Source of the DNA: Acetobacteraceae bacterium
GTDB taxonomy: Bacteria; Pseudomonadota; Alphaproteobacteria; Acetobacterales; Acetobacteraceae
NCBI GenBank assembly: GCA_947478535.1
Contig: CANJXD010000349.1
Coordinates: forward strand, 1-6,279
DNA: 6,279 bases
Direction of reading: 5' to 3'
In this document: one piece after another, positions 1-5,836 of the stretch
Layout: each line of letters begins with the position of its first letter
Numbering within the stretch: position 1 is the first letter of the stretch
Notes under the pieces: generated by a model
What the model saw: the letters and a program-made list of their open reading frames with translations, nothing else
Databases searched by the model: none
What the model was told of the DNA's origin: nothing
Program-made: the position numbers and the translations under genes

Positions 1-2
1 CG

Positions 3-824
3 TCAGGCCCCGTAGGGAGGGCGGTGCATCCCGGCGGGGGACAGGGTGAAAATCTCCACGCCATCCTCCGTCACGCCGACCATATGCTCGAACTGTGCGG
101 AAAGGCTGCGGTCGCGCGTGACCGCAGTCCAGCCATCATCCAGGATCTTCACCTCAGGGCGCCCCGCATTCACCATCGGCTCGACGGTGAAGAACATGCC
201 GGCCTTGAGCGTCGGGCCTTCGCCGGGGCGCCCGAAATGCAGCACATTCGGCGGTTCATGGAAGCGCCGCCCGATGCCGTGGCCGCAGAAATCCCGCACG
301 ACGGAAAAGCGGTGCCGCTCCACCAGGGCCTGGATGGCGTGGCCGACATCACCCAGCGTCGCGCCCGGGCGGATGGCGGCAATGCCCCGCATCATGGATT
401 CGTAGGTCACATCCATCAGCAGCCGCGCCTTGGTCGAGGCGGTGCCGGCGACATACATGCGGCTGGTATCGCCATGCCAGCCATCGAGGATGACGGTCAC
501 ATCGATATTGATGATGTCCCCGTCCACCAGCGTCCGTTCCCCCGGTATGCCATGGCAGACGACATGGTTGATCGAGGTGCAGGAGGATTTGGTGTAGCCG
601 CGATAGCCCAGCGTTGCCGGAATGGCGTGGTTGGCCAGGGTGAAGTCGTGGATGATCCGGTCAAGTTGCTCGGTCGTCACGCCCGGCTTCACATGCGGGG
701 TGATCATGTCGAGCGTCTCGGCCGCAAGTCGCCCGGCCCGGCGCATCCCCTCGAAATCCTCGGGGCGGTGGATGGTGATACGGCGCGATTCCGCGCCCTG
801 CTGCTCCATGCCCTGCTGCTCCAT
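3..824 (-). CDS. map: Type I methionine aminopeptidase
   Basis: This enzyme removes the N-terminal methionine from nascent proteins in the cytoplasm, using a two-metal centre. All catalytic residues of the type I family are visible. Counting from the ATG at 824, they are H91 in the CHGIP motif, metal ligands D108 (NIDVTV) and D119 (HGDTSR), H182 (GHGIG), H189 (FHEPPN), E215 (TVEPM) and E246 (FEHMV). Their spacing matches E. coli MetAP, offset by 11 to 12 residues. The length of 273 residues is close to the usual 260 to 275, so the gene is complete. The frame stays open to a TTG at 893, but that has no ribosome site and would add a non-conserved tail. The first ATG is at 824; a second, 15 bases downstream at 809, lies in a tandem duplication and is equally plausible. 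The gene lies downstream of the methyltransferase on the same strand and may share its transcript. Confidence 0.97.
   Translation of the reverse strand: MEQQGMEQQGAESRRITIHRPEDFEGMRRAGRLAAETLDMITPHVKPGVTTEQLDRIIHDFTLANHAIPATLGYRGYTKSSCTSINHVVCHGIPGERTLVDGDIINIDVTVILDGWHGDTSRMYVAGTASTKARLLMDVTYESMMRGIAAIRPGATLGDVGHAIQALVERHRFSVVRDFCGHGIGRRFHEPPNVLHFGRPGEGPTLKAGMFFTVEPMVNAGRPEVKILDDGWTAVTRDRSLSAQFEHMVGVTEDGVEIFTLSPAGMHRPPYGA
795..824. repeat. 15-bp perfect tandem duplication over the map start codon
   Basis: Two identical 15-bp units, 795-809 and 810-824, read on the minus strand as ATGGAGCAGCAGGGC twice. Each unit starts with ATG, so map has two in-frame candidate starts and an N-terminal MEQQG-MEQQG repeat. 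The GGAG in the upstream copy lies 9 bases before the ATG at 809 and could serve as its ribosome-binding site. The ATG at 824 has only a weak GGA further upstream. Confidence 0.95.
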
Positions 825-857
825 GATGGTCTGTCGTCCGCTGCTAGCGCCAGTTTG

Positions 858-876
858 GGCGCGGAATTTGCGCGCC
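858..876. repeat. G+C-rich inverted repeat between the methyltransferase gene and map
   Basis: GGCGCG at 858-863 pairs perfectly with CGCGCC at 871-876 around a 7-base A+T-rich loop. It lies in the 77-base gap between the methyltransferase stop codon (902) and the map ATG (824). No T tract follows on either strand, so it is not a convincing intrinsic terminator. It could be an RNA processing or attenuating hairpin, or chance in G+C-rich DNA. Confidence 0.4.
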
Positions 877-901
877 GGGGATGCTTGTTGCAAGGCGAAG
901 G

Positions 902-1786
902 TTAGTGGCCTGCCTTGTCCCCGGCGGGATGCTCCACCGTCCCAAGCGCATCGGCCAGGCGGTGGGTGGCGCTGCCGGGCTTGGCGGGCTGTTGCTGGCT
1001 TTCATGCGGCGACCAGCCTGTCAGCACCATCAGGCGGAGTTGGGGGTCGATCCCTTCCGGCCCTTCCTGCAGGCTGGACACGGCCATCGGCAGCAGGGCG
1101 CGGGGTGGAATCCGTCGATCCGCCGCTCGGACGGCATTGGCTTCCCCGGCCGCGCGCAAATCCGCCAGCAGGGCCAGCGGCGACCGGTAAGCGATCCGCA
1201 CCGTCTCGATATCCGCGACCGGCAGGGCGAAGCCGGCGCGCTGGAGCAACCCGGCCCCGTCCCGCAATTCGGGGAAGGGCGATATGCGGGGGGAGATGCC
1301 GCCCCGCAGCGCCGCTTCGGCCCGCGCCAAAGCCTCCCGCAGGGATTGCAAAGTGCCGAGCGCGGGCAGGGAGGCGAGGAATAGGCCATCCGGCGCCAGG
1401 GCCCGGCGGATCTGGATCAGCGCCCCCGGCAGATCATTGACCCAATGCAGTGAGGTGGAGGCGACGATCAGATCGAAGGAGCAAGGGGCGAAGGGAAGAA
1501 ATTCCTCATCCGCCACCACAGGCAAGCCACCAGCATCGCGCACCATCGCGGCAGACAGGTCGGCCGAGACGACGAAGGGGATGCCCCGCGCCGCGAGGCG
1601 GGGCGCCACGACGCCCCTGCCGCCCAGGTCCAGCGCCCGGCTGAAGCGACGGGTCGTGTCATCCAGCCGGTCCAGCAGCCGGTCCGCGCAGCCCTCCAGG
1701 ATCGGCGCCACCGCCGCGACGGTCCGTGCCGCCCTGTCCCGCCGCCGCCGCACCAGGGCTCGGTCGAATACCAGCATCTGCTCCAT
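902..1786 (-). CDS. NDUFAF5-like / BioC-like SAM-dependent methyltransferase-fold protein
   Basis: This is a class I SAM-binding fold protein of about 294 residues. Counting from the ATG at 1786, the glycine-rich SAM loop is DLGGRG (53-58), the ribose-binding acidic residue follows in SADLS (D76), and SLHWVND (112-118) is the motif typical of BioC and NDUFAF5 relatives. The C-terminal PHESQQ (260-265) and RLADALGT (276-283) are signatures I associate with alphaproteobacterial NDUFAF5 homologues. Human NDUFAF5 hydroxylates an arginine of complex I subunit NDUFS7, so the bacterial protein may aid NADH dehydrogenase assembly rather than methylate a metabolite; that is inference. The conserved start resembles a M-x-VFDR beginning, so the ATG at 1786 or the one at 1777 is used; an upstream TTG at 1822 is unlikely. 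A GGGAG lies 13 bases before 1786. BioC, the malonyl-CoA methyltransferase of biotin synthesis, is a less likely identity because no bio genes are nearby. Confidence 0.85.
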   Translation of the reverse strand: MEQMLVFDRALVRRRRDRAARTVAAVAPILEGCADRLLDRLDDTTRRFSRALDLGGRGVVAPRLAARGIPFVVSADLSAAMVRDAGGLPVVADEEFLPFAPCSFDLIVASTSLHWVNDLPGALIQIRRALAPDGLFLASLPALGTLQSLREALARAEAALRGGISPRISPFPELRDGAGLLQRAGFALPVADIETVRIAYRSPLALLADLRAAGEANAVRAADRRIPPRALLPMAVSSLQEGPEGIDPQLRLMVLTGWSPHESQQQPAKPGSATHRLADALGTVEHPAGDKAGH

Positions 1787-1866
1787 ACTTCTGCAGATGC
1801 TCCCGCTTCGCCTGCGCCACAAGCCGGGCTAGGCTCAACCCATAGCGATACCCGGAGGACGCCATC
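1787..1866. promoter_or_regulatory. Divergent intergenic region, presumed promoters for both directions
   Basis: These 80 bases separate the divergent methyltransferase and dioxygenase genes and must hold, or lie close to, the promoters of both. I could not identify a convincing -35/-10 pair on either strand. The clearest signal is the ribosome-binding site of the dioxygenase at its right edge. Confidence 0.45.
1854..1858 (+). promoter_or_regulatory. Ribosome-binding site of the thiol dioxygenase
   Basis: GGAGG lies 8 bases before the ATG at 1867. It is among the strongest Shine-Dalgarno matches in the window and fixes the start of the dioxygenase gene. Confidence 0.85.
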
Positions 1867-2481
1867 ATGAATGCCAGCGATGTCTCGGCTGCCCGCGCGG
1901 CGGCAGTTGGTTCGACCATCGACCGCATCCGCGCCATCGAGGCGCAGGAGGGAGTGACTCGCCCGGCGCTGGAGAAGATCCGCGCCGAGTTGCTCGAACT
2001 CGCGGCGCAGGAACATCTGTTCCCCAGCGCCGCCTTTCCGCCGCCTGCGGACGGGCAGAAGGGGTCCAACCGCTACCTGCTGCAGGAAGATGCCGGCAAC
2101 CGCTTCGCGCTCTACATGAACGCGCTGAACCCTGGGAACCGCACCGCGCCGCATGACCACACCACCTGGGCGGTGGTCGTCGCCGTGGACGGCCAGGAAC
2201 TGAACAAGGTCTATGCGCGGACGGATGACGGCACCGACCCTGAGCGCTGCGCCATCCATGTGCGTGAAGAAGTGATGGTCGAGCCCGGCCGCGGCATCTG
2301 TCTGATGCCGGAGGACATCCATTCCATCCACACCACCGGCGAGCGTCCGACGCGCCACCTGCACATGTATGGCCTGGCGTTGGAAAAGCTCGACAACCGC
2401 AAGGCCTATGACCCCGTGAGCGGGACGGTTTCGCTCTACAACAAGAACTTCATGAAGCCGACGTCGCAGGCCACGGCCTGA
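1867..2481 (+). CDS. Cysteine dioxygenase-family thiol dioxygenase (cupin)
   Basis: A 204-residue cupin resembling the cysteine dioxygenase / 3-mercaptopropionate dioxygenase family, which adds O2 to a small thiol to give a sulfinate using a three-histidine non-haem iron site. The sequence shows H96 and H98 in PHDHTTW, and a third ligand candidate H152 in PEDIHSIH. R69 sits 27 residues before H96, close to the spacing of the carboxylate-binding Arg60 of rat CDO. The final strand reads HLHMY (164-168), so H166 and Y168 fit the family's His and Tyr, while the triad Ser is replaced by H164. The Cys that forms the Cys-Tyr crosslink in mammalian CDO is V103 here. The substrate (cysteine, 3-mercaptopropionate or another thiol) cannot be told from sequence. 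The gene begins after a strong GGAGG and ends 9 bases before the rhodanese gene, implying co-transcription and a shared sulfur role. Confidence 0.85.
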   Translation: MNASDVSAARAAAVGSTIDRIRAIEAQEGVTRPALEKIRAELLELAAQEHLFPSAAFPPPADGQKGSNRYLLQEDAGNRFALYMNALNPGNRTAPHDHTTWAVVVAVDGQELNKVYARTDDGTDPERCAIHVREEVMVEPGRGICLMPEDIHSIHTTGERPTRHLHMYGLALEKLDNRKAYDPVSGTVSLYNKNFMKPTSQATA

Positions 2482-2490
2482 GCCCGGCAC

Positions 2491-4068
2491 ATGAAAAGCA
2501 TCCCGCCCGCCACGCTGAAATCCTGGCTCCGTGACGGGCGGGAACTTGCGATCCTCGATGCGCGGGAGGAAGGCGAATTCGGCGCCTCCCACCTGTTCTG
2601 GGCCGTGCCCTGCCCCTTATCCCAGGCCGAACGGCGCGCGCCGCGACTGCTGCCGCGCCGTGGCGTCCGCATCGTTTGTGTCGATGCGGGCGAAGGCCAT
2701 GCGGAGCGTCTCGGCGCGGTGCTAGCCAGCCTTGGCTGCACCGACCTCCATGTCCTGGAAGGCGGCACGCCCGCCTGGCAGGAAGCGGGGTATGAGCTGT
2801 TCTCCGGCGTGAATGTGCCGTCCAAGGCCTTTGGAGAATGGGTCGAGCACCACTACCACACGCCCTCCGTCGACCCGGCCGAACTGGCCGCGATGCAGGC
2901 GAATGGCGAGGATATCCTGATCGTCGATAGCCGGCCGATGCCGGAATTCGAGATGATGTCGATCCCTGGCGGCATCGATGTTCCGGGTGCCGAACTCGCC
3001 TATCGCGTACCCTCCATGCTGACGCGGGCTTCGACCACCGTGGTGGTGAATTGCGCCGGCCGCACGCGCTCCATCCTGGGGGCCGAGAGCCTTCGTCGCA
3101 GCGGATTGCCGAACAAGGTCGTCGCCCTGCGCAATGGCACCATGGGCTGGGAACTCGCGGGCTATTCCTGTGAGCGCGGTCGCACCGATCGCTATGCCGA
3201 TGGCACCCCTGCCGATGCTGCGGAAACCCTGGCCCGGGCCCGTCGCTTTGCCGATGGCGCCGGTGTTCAGTGGATCGATCGCGCCGCGCTGGCGGCGATG
3301 CAGGCCGATACGGGCCGAAGCACCTACCTCCTCGATGTGCGGGACGCCTCGGAATACGCCGGGGGCCACCTGCTTGGGACGGTGAGTGCCCCGGGGGGGC
3401 AGTTGGTACAGGCCACCGATGCTTGGGTCGCGGTTCGGCATGCCCGGATCGTCCTGGCCGATGATACCGGGACCCGCGCCGCCATGACTGCGGGCTGGCT
3501 GCGTCAGTTGGGGGGGTGGGAGGTCTTCTGCCTGACGGACGCCATGGCCGGCCGCCTGGAAATTCCCGGCCCGGCGGCGGATATCGCAGGGGTCCCGCGC
3601 CCTCGGTCCGTCGCGCCCGCCGAATTGGCCGCGCTCCTCGCCTCGGGCGGCGCCAGCGTTGTGGACCTGGCGCGGTCGCTGGCCTTCCGGGCCGGCCATA
3701 TCCCCAGTGCCCAGTGGGGGGTTCGCACGCGCCTCGGCAGCGTGGCGGCTCGTCTGCCTGATGATCGGATGATCGTCATCGCCGCGCCCGACCCTGCTCT
3801 GGCTGCCCTTGCCGCTGAGGAGATCGCGGGGTTGGTGAAGGTGCCCGTCGCCGTGTTGCAGGGAGGCACGGCCGCTTGGCAGGCCGCGGGCCTGCCCCTT
3901 CTCGCGGACCGGCTCGAGCCATCGGATGAGGCCTGCGTCGACGCCTACCTCCGCCCCTATGACCGCAACAGCGGCGTCGAGGACGCGATGCGCGCCTATC
4001 TGGCCTGGGAGATCGACCTGGTCCATGCGGTGGAGCGCGACGGCGACGCGCCCTTCGGTGCTTGGTAG
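2491..4068 (+). CDS. Four-domain rhodanese-like sulfurtransferase
   Basis: A 525-residue protein of four successive rhodanese domains, at about residues 1-105, 125-228, 258-350 and 372-472, followed by a conserved-looking tail. Each repeat shows the LDxR/VDxR-type strand and a GGTxAW- or NGTMGW-type end, or a degraded form of it. Rhodaneses carry sulfane sulfur as a persulfide on a loop cysteine. Only domain 2 keeps it: C188 in NCAGRTRS. The matching loop position appears to be D65 in domain 1, D325 in domain 3 and A432 in domain 4, so those three look non-catalytic. No signal peptide or membrane segment is seen, so it is probably cytoplasmic. It follows the dioxygenase by 9 bases with no clear ribosome site, suggesting translational coupling. 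Likely role (inference): persulfide transfer or disposal linked to thiol oxidation. Thiosulfate sulfurtransferase activity is possible but unproven. Confidence 0.92.
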   Translation: MKSIPPATLKSWLRDGRELAILDAREEGEFGASHLFWAVPCPLSQAERRAPRLLPRRGVRIVCVDAGEGHAERLGAVLASLGCTDLHVLEGGTPAWQEAGYELFSGVNVPSKAFGEWVEHHYHTPSVDPAELAAMQANGEDILIVDSRPMPEFEMMSIPGGIDVPGAELAYRVPSMLTRASTTVVVNCAGRTRSILGAESLRRSGLPNKVVALRNGTMGWELAGYSCERGRTDRYADGTPADAAETLARARRFADGAGVQWIDRAALAAMQADTGRSTYLLDVRDASEYAGGHLLGTVSAPGGQLVQATDAWVAVRHARIVLADDTGTRAAMTAGWLRQLGGWEVFCLTDAMAGRLEIPGPAADIAGVPRPRSVAPAELAALLASGGASVVDLARSLAFRAGHIPSAQWGVRTRLGSVAARLPDDRMIVIAAPDPALAALAAEEIAGLVKVPVAVLQGGTAAWQAAGLPLLADRLEPSDEACVDAYLRPYDRNSGVEDAMRAYLAWEIDLVHAVERDGDAPFGAW

Positions 4069-4861
4069 CGGCGCCCTGCGATCGGGTTTGCGCGCCGGGT
4101 TCTCGCGGCTGGGACTTTCGCGGCTGGGACTCGGTGTGTTGGATGTTCTGCTGCCGCCGCATTGCCTGACCTGCGATGCGCTGGTGGAACTGCAGGGCAC
4201 GCTATGCGGGACGTGCTTCCGGGGGCTGCATCGCGTCACGGCGCCGCTCTGTGCCCGATGCGGGGTGCCATTCCGGCACGCCGGGCAGGCGGGCCAAGGG
4301 GGGCTGTGCCCGGCCTGCCTGGGCAGTGCGCCGGCCTACCGGGTTGCGCGCGCCGCGCTGCGCTATGATGCCGCGTCTCGTCTGCTGGTCCTGCCCTTCA
4401 AGCACGCGGACCGTCCCGAACTCGCGGGCCCCCTTGCCGTGCAGATGGCTCGCGCGGGTGCGGCGCTGCTTGATCGGTGTGATGTGTTGGCACCGGTGCC
4501 GCTGCATTGGCGCCGGCTTTTCGCCCGCCGATACAATCAGGCGGCGCTGCTGGCGAAATGCCTGGCTGTGCTGGCGCATCGCCCCATGATCCCGGACCTG
4601 CTGCGCCGCCACCGCCATACCCCGCCGCTGGGCGATCTGGGGGCGGCGGAGCGCGCGGTGCTGCTGCAGGGCGTGTTCTCCGTCCGCCGAGGGGCTGTGC
4701 CGCGCATTGCCGGGCGGCGCGTGCTGCTGATCGACGATGTCATGACGTCCGGCGCCACCGTCGATGCCTGCGCCCGTGCGCTGCTGGCCGCCGGCGCCGC
4801 TTCGGTGGATGTGCTGGCCGCCGCACGCGTTCCCGACCCGCGGCTTGAGGATGAGGCTTGA
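4058..4861 (+). CDS. comF: ComF family double zinc ribbon phosphoribosyltransferase-like protein
   Basis: ComF proteins are needed for DNA uptake and single-strand handling in transformable bacteria; in most others the role is unknown. Counting from the GTG at 4058 (267 residues), four CxxC pairs form an N-terminal double zinc ribbon: C36/C39, C50/C53, C65/C68 and C84/C87. The phosphoribosyltransferase-like part follows, with LPFKHADRPELA (112-123), RRYNQAALLAK (157-167) and the PRPP loop LLIDDVMTSGAT (223-234). Length fits the family. The start is uncertain. GTG 4058 overlaps the rhodanese stop by 11 bases, while TTG 4088 and GTG 4136 are alternatives; the last would begin at VLDVLLPPHC, close to the usual ComF N terminus. 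None has a good ribosome site, so coupling to the upstream gene is likely. The ATG at 4851, inside the end of this gene, is an alternative start for grxC. Confidence 0.93.
   Translation: MLGSGALRSGLRAGFSRLGLSRLGLGVLDVLLPPHCLTCDALVELQGTLCGTCFRGLHRVTAPLCARCGVPFRHAGQAGQGGLCPACLGSAPAYRVARAALRYDAASRLLVLPFKHADRPELAGPLAVQMARAGAALLDRCDVLAPVPLHWRRLFARRYNQAALLAKCLAVLAHRPMIPDLLRRHRHTPPLGDLGAAERAVLLQGVFSVRRGAVPRIAGRRVLLIDDVMTSGATVDACARALLAAGAASVDVLAAARVPDPRLEDEA
4103..4132. repeat. 15-bp tandem duplication in the comF 5' end
   Basis: Units 4103-4117 and 4118-4132 match at 14 of 15 bases, differing only at the last base (T versus C). They encode SRLGL twice in a row, just before the LLPPHC that begins the conserved ComF region. 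The repeat lies in the uncertain N-terminal extension and would fall outside the protein if GTG 4136 is the true start. Confidence 0.9.
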
Positions 4862-4892
4862 CCGCAACGCCGCGCGGCCCGATCTGAGCGGT

Positions 4893-5150
4893 ATGGCGAA
4901 GATCGAAATCTATACCCAGGACTTCTGTCCCTACTGTGCCCGCGCCCTGGCGCTGTTCCAGAAGAAGGGCGTGCCCTTCGAGGAAAAATACGCGCCCAAC
5001 GGGTCCGATGCACGACGTGAGGCGCTCGACCGCTCGGGCGGCCGTACCTCCGTGCCGCAGGTCTTCATTGACGGCTGCCATATCGGCGGTTGTGATGACC
5101 TGATGGCGCTGGAACGGAGTGGCGGCCTGGACCCGTTGCTCGCGACATGA
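4893..5150 (+). CDS. grxC: Glutaredoxin 3
   Basis: An 85-residue classic dithiol glutaredoxin, the full length of the Grx3 family. It reduces disulfides and protein-glutathione mixed disulfides in the cytoplasm, using glutathione. The active site is C12-P-Y-C15. The TSVPQVFIDG segment carries the cis-proline P55, and GGCDDL (65-70) is the glutathione-binding motif, with Cys in place of the Tyr of E. coli Grx3. C62 and C67 are extra cysteines outside the active site. ATG 4893 gives the standard MAKIEIYT start, 31 bases after comF. An in-frame ATG at 4851 overlaps the end of comF and has GAGG just before it, but would add 14 unconserved residues. The gene is in the plus-strand row and probably co-transcribed with comF. 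Confidence 0.95.
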   Translation: MAKIEIYTQDFCPYCARALALFQKKGVPFEEKYAPNGSDARREALDRSGGRTSVPQVFIDGCHIGGCDDLMALERSGGLDPLLAT

Positions 5151-5248
5151 CCATGTCGCTGCGGCCGATCGCGGAAGGGGGCAGGGTGCGGCAAGTCCTC
5201 CCCGGCATGGGGCGCAAGGCGATTGCTGCCCAGGAAGGCCGCAGATGA
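5147..5248 (+). CDS. Possible 33-codon ORF bridging grxC and the DUF1178 gene
   Basis: A short open frame starts with ATGA overlapping the grxC stop (5147-5150) and ends with TGA overlapping the next gene's ATG (ATGA at 5245-5248). It encodes 33 residues, beginning MTMSLRPIAEGG, basic overall with no recognisable domain. Third codon positions are mostly G or C, like the neighbours, but so is any sequence here. No ribosome site is visible, so translation would depend on coupling from grxC. From general knowledge, a nitrilase-family gene often occupies this place in alphaproteobacteria, so the ORF could be a scar of its loss, although I see no nitrilase motif. It may equally be a non-coding spacer. 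Confidence 0.3.
   Translation: MTMSLRPIAEGGRVRQVLPGMGRKAIAAQEGRR
5232..5238 (+). promoter_or_regulatory. Ribosome-binding site of the DUF1178 gene
   Basis: AGGAAGG lies 6 bases before the ATG at 5245. This selects that ATG over an in-frame upstream start at 5119 inside grxC, and gives a protein that starts at the conserved MIHYKL. Confidence 0.8.
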
Positions 5249-5751
5249 TTCACTACAAGCTTCGCTGCCACTCGGGGCATGAGTTCGAAAGCTGGTTCCA
5301 GGACAGCGCCGGCTTCGAGAGGCTTGCTAAGGCCGAGCTCGTCGAATGCACGCAGTGCGGCAGCACCAAGGTCGATCGCGCGCTGATGGCGCCCGCGATC
5401 CGCAAATCACGCCGGAAAGCAGTCGTTCCCCCACCTGAGACTGCAGCCAGCCCGCCTGCCGAGGCGCCGGTGGAGGCCCCCGCCGCGGAGCCGGACACGG
5501 GGCCCGGCCGTGTCGCGGGTGGTCCCATCCCGGCGCAGCTCGTCGCCATGCTGCAACGCCTGCGGTCCGAGGTCGAGAAGTCCTGCGACTACGTAGGCTC
5601 CGAGTTCGCCGAGGAAGCGCGGAAGATCCACCACGGCGAGGCGGAAGCCCGGGGGATTTATGGGGAGGCGACGGATTCCGAAGCCGAGGCCCTGGCCGAG
5701 GAAGGCATCGACATCGCCCGCCTTCCTTGGGTGCCACGCGCCGACGGCTGA
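5245..5751 (+). CDS. DUF1178 family zinc-ribbon protein
   Basis: A 168-residue protein of the DUF1178 family, which has no established function. The N-terminal part has a probable zinc-binding set: C8 and H11 in RCHSGHEFESWF, then C35 and C38 in ECTQCGSTKV, followed by the conserved ALMAPAI. Residues 58-90 are a Pro/Ala/Glu-rich linker with no predicted fold. The C-terminal third has the family's second conserved block, with CDYVGSEFAEEARKIHHGEA (104-123), RGIYGEAT (126-133) and a terminal LPWVPR. Length is normal. It is the last gene of the plus-strand row. Its association with grxC and comF is common in alphaproteobacteria but does not reveal its role. Confidence 0.92.
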   Translation: MIHYKLRCHSGHEFESWFQDSAGFERLAKAELVECTQCGSTKVDRALMAPAIRKSRRKAVVPPPETAASPPAEAPVEAPAAEPDTGPGRVAGGPIPAQLVAMLQRLRSEVEKSCDYVGSEFAEEARKIHHGEAEARGIYGEATDSEAEALAEEGIDIARLPWVPRADG

Positions 5752-5792
5752 CCGGATGGCGATGCCTGCTCTCCCCGCTACGCTGCTCCATG

Positions 5793-5817
5793 CAGCGGTG
5801 CCCGCGGAACGCCGCTG
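5793..5817 (+). terminator. Possible transcript-end hairpin after the DUF1178 gene
   Basis: CAGCGG at 5793-5798 pairs with CCGCTG at 5812-5817, extendable by a T-G and a G-C pair. It begins 41 bases after the DUF1178 stop. There is no T tract after it, so it is weak as an intrinsic terminator. The overlapping pairing GCTGC 5782-5786 with GCAGC 5792-5796 would compete with it. Confidence 0.25.
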
Positions 5818-5819
5818 GA

Positions 5820-5836
5820 TTACTCGCGCCGAGTAA
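5820..5836. repeat. 7-bp perfect inverted repeat (TTACTCG-CGC-CGAGTAA)
   Basis: TTACTCG at 5820-5826 and CGAGTAA at 5830-5836 are perfect reverse complements around a 3-base CGC spacer. It sits exactly where the G+C-rich DNA gives way to the A+T-rich region. It could be a tight RNA hairpin ending the upstream transcript or a symmetric protein-binding site. The half-site CGAGTAA recurs at 6133-6139 and TACTCG at 5871-5876. Confidence 0.5.

Noticed and set aside
858..876. Intrinsic terminator between the methyltransferase gene and map
   Set aside because: The inverted repeat is real, but no T tract follows on either strand and both genes run the same way with a short gap, so termination is not supported.
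24..905. A 293-codon plus-strand frame opposite map
   Set aside because: The minus strand carries every catalytic residue of methionine aminopeptidase. The opposite frame is a shadow.
1787..1866. Specific promoter boxes for the divergent genes
   Set aside because: Short TATA-like fragments such as CATAGC exist, but none pairs with a -35 box at a suitable distance. Naming one would be guesswork.
1468..2592. A 374-codon minus-strand frame across the dioxygenase and the divergent gap
   Set aside because: It conflicts with two well-supported genes and the strong GGAGG site at 1854, has no family features, and is explained by G+C-rich codon bias.
2722..4239. A 505-codon open frame on the minus strand, antisense to the rhodanese gene and the start of comF
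   Set aside because: It has no recognisable motifs and a low-complexity Gly/Arg/His-rich composition. It is the expected shadow of a G+C-rich gene, while the plus strand reads as four rhodanese domains.
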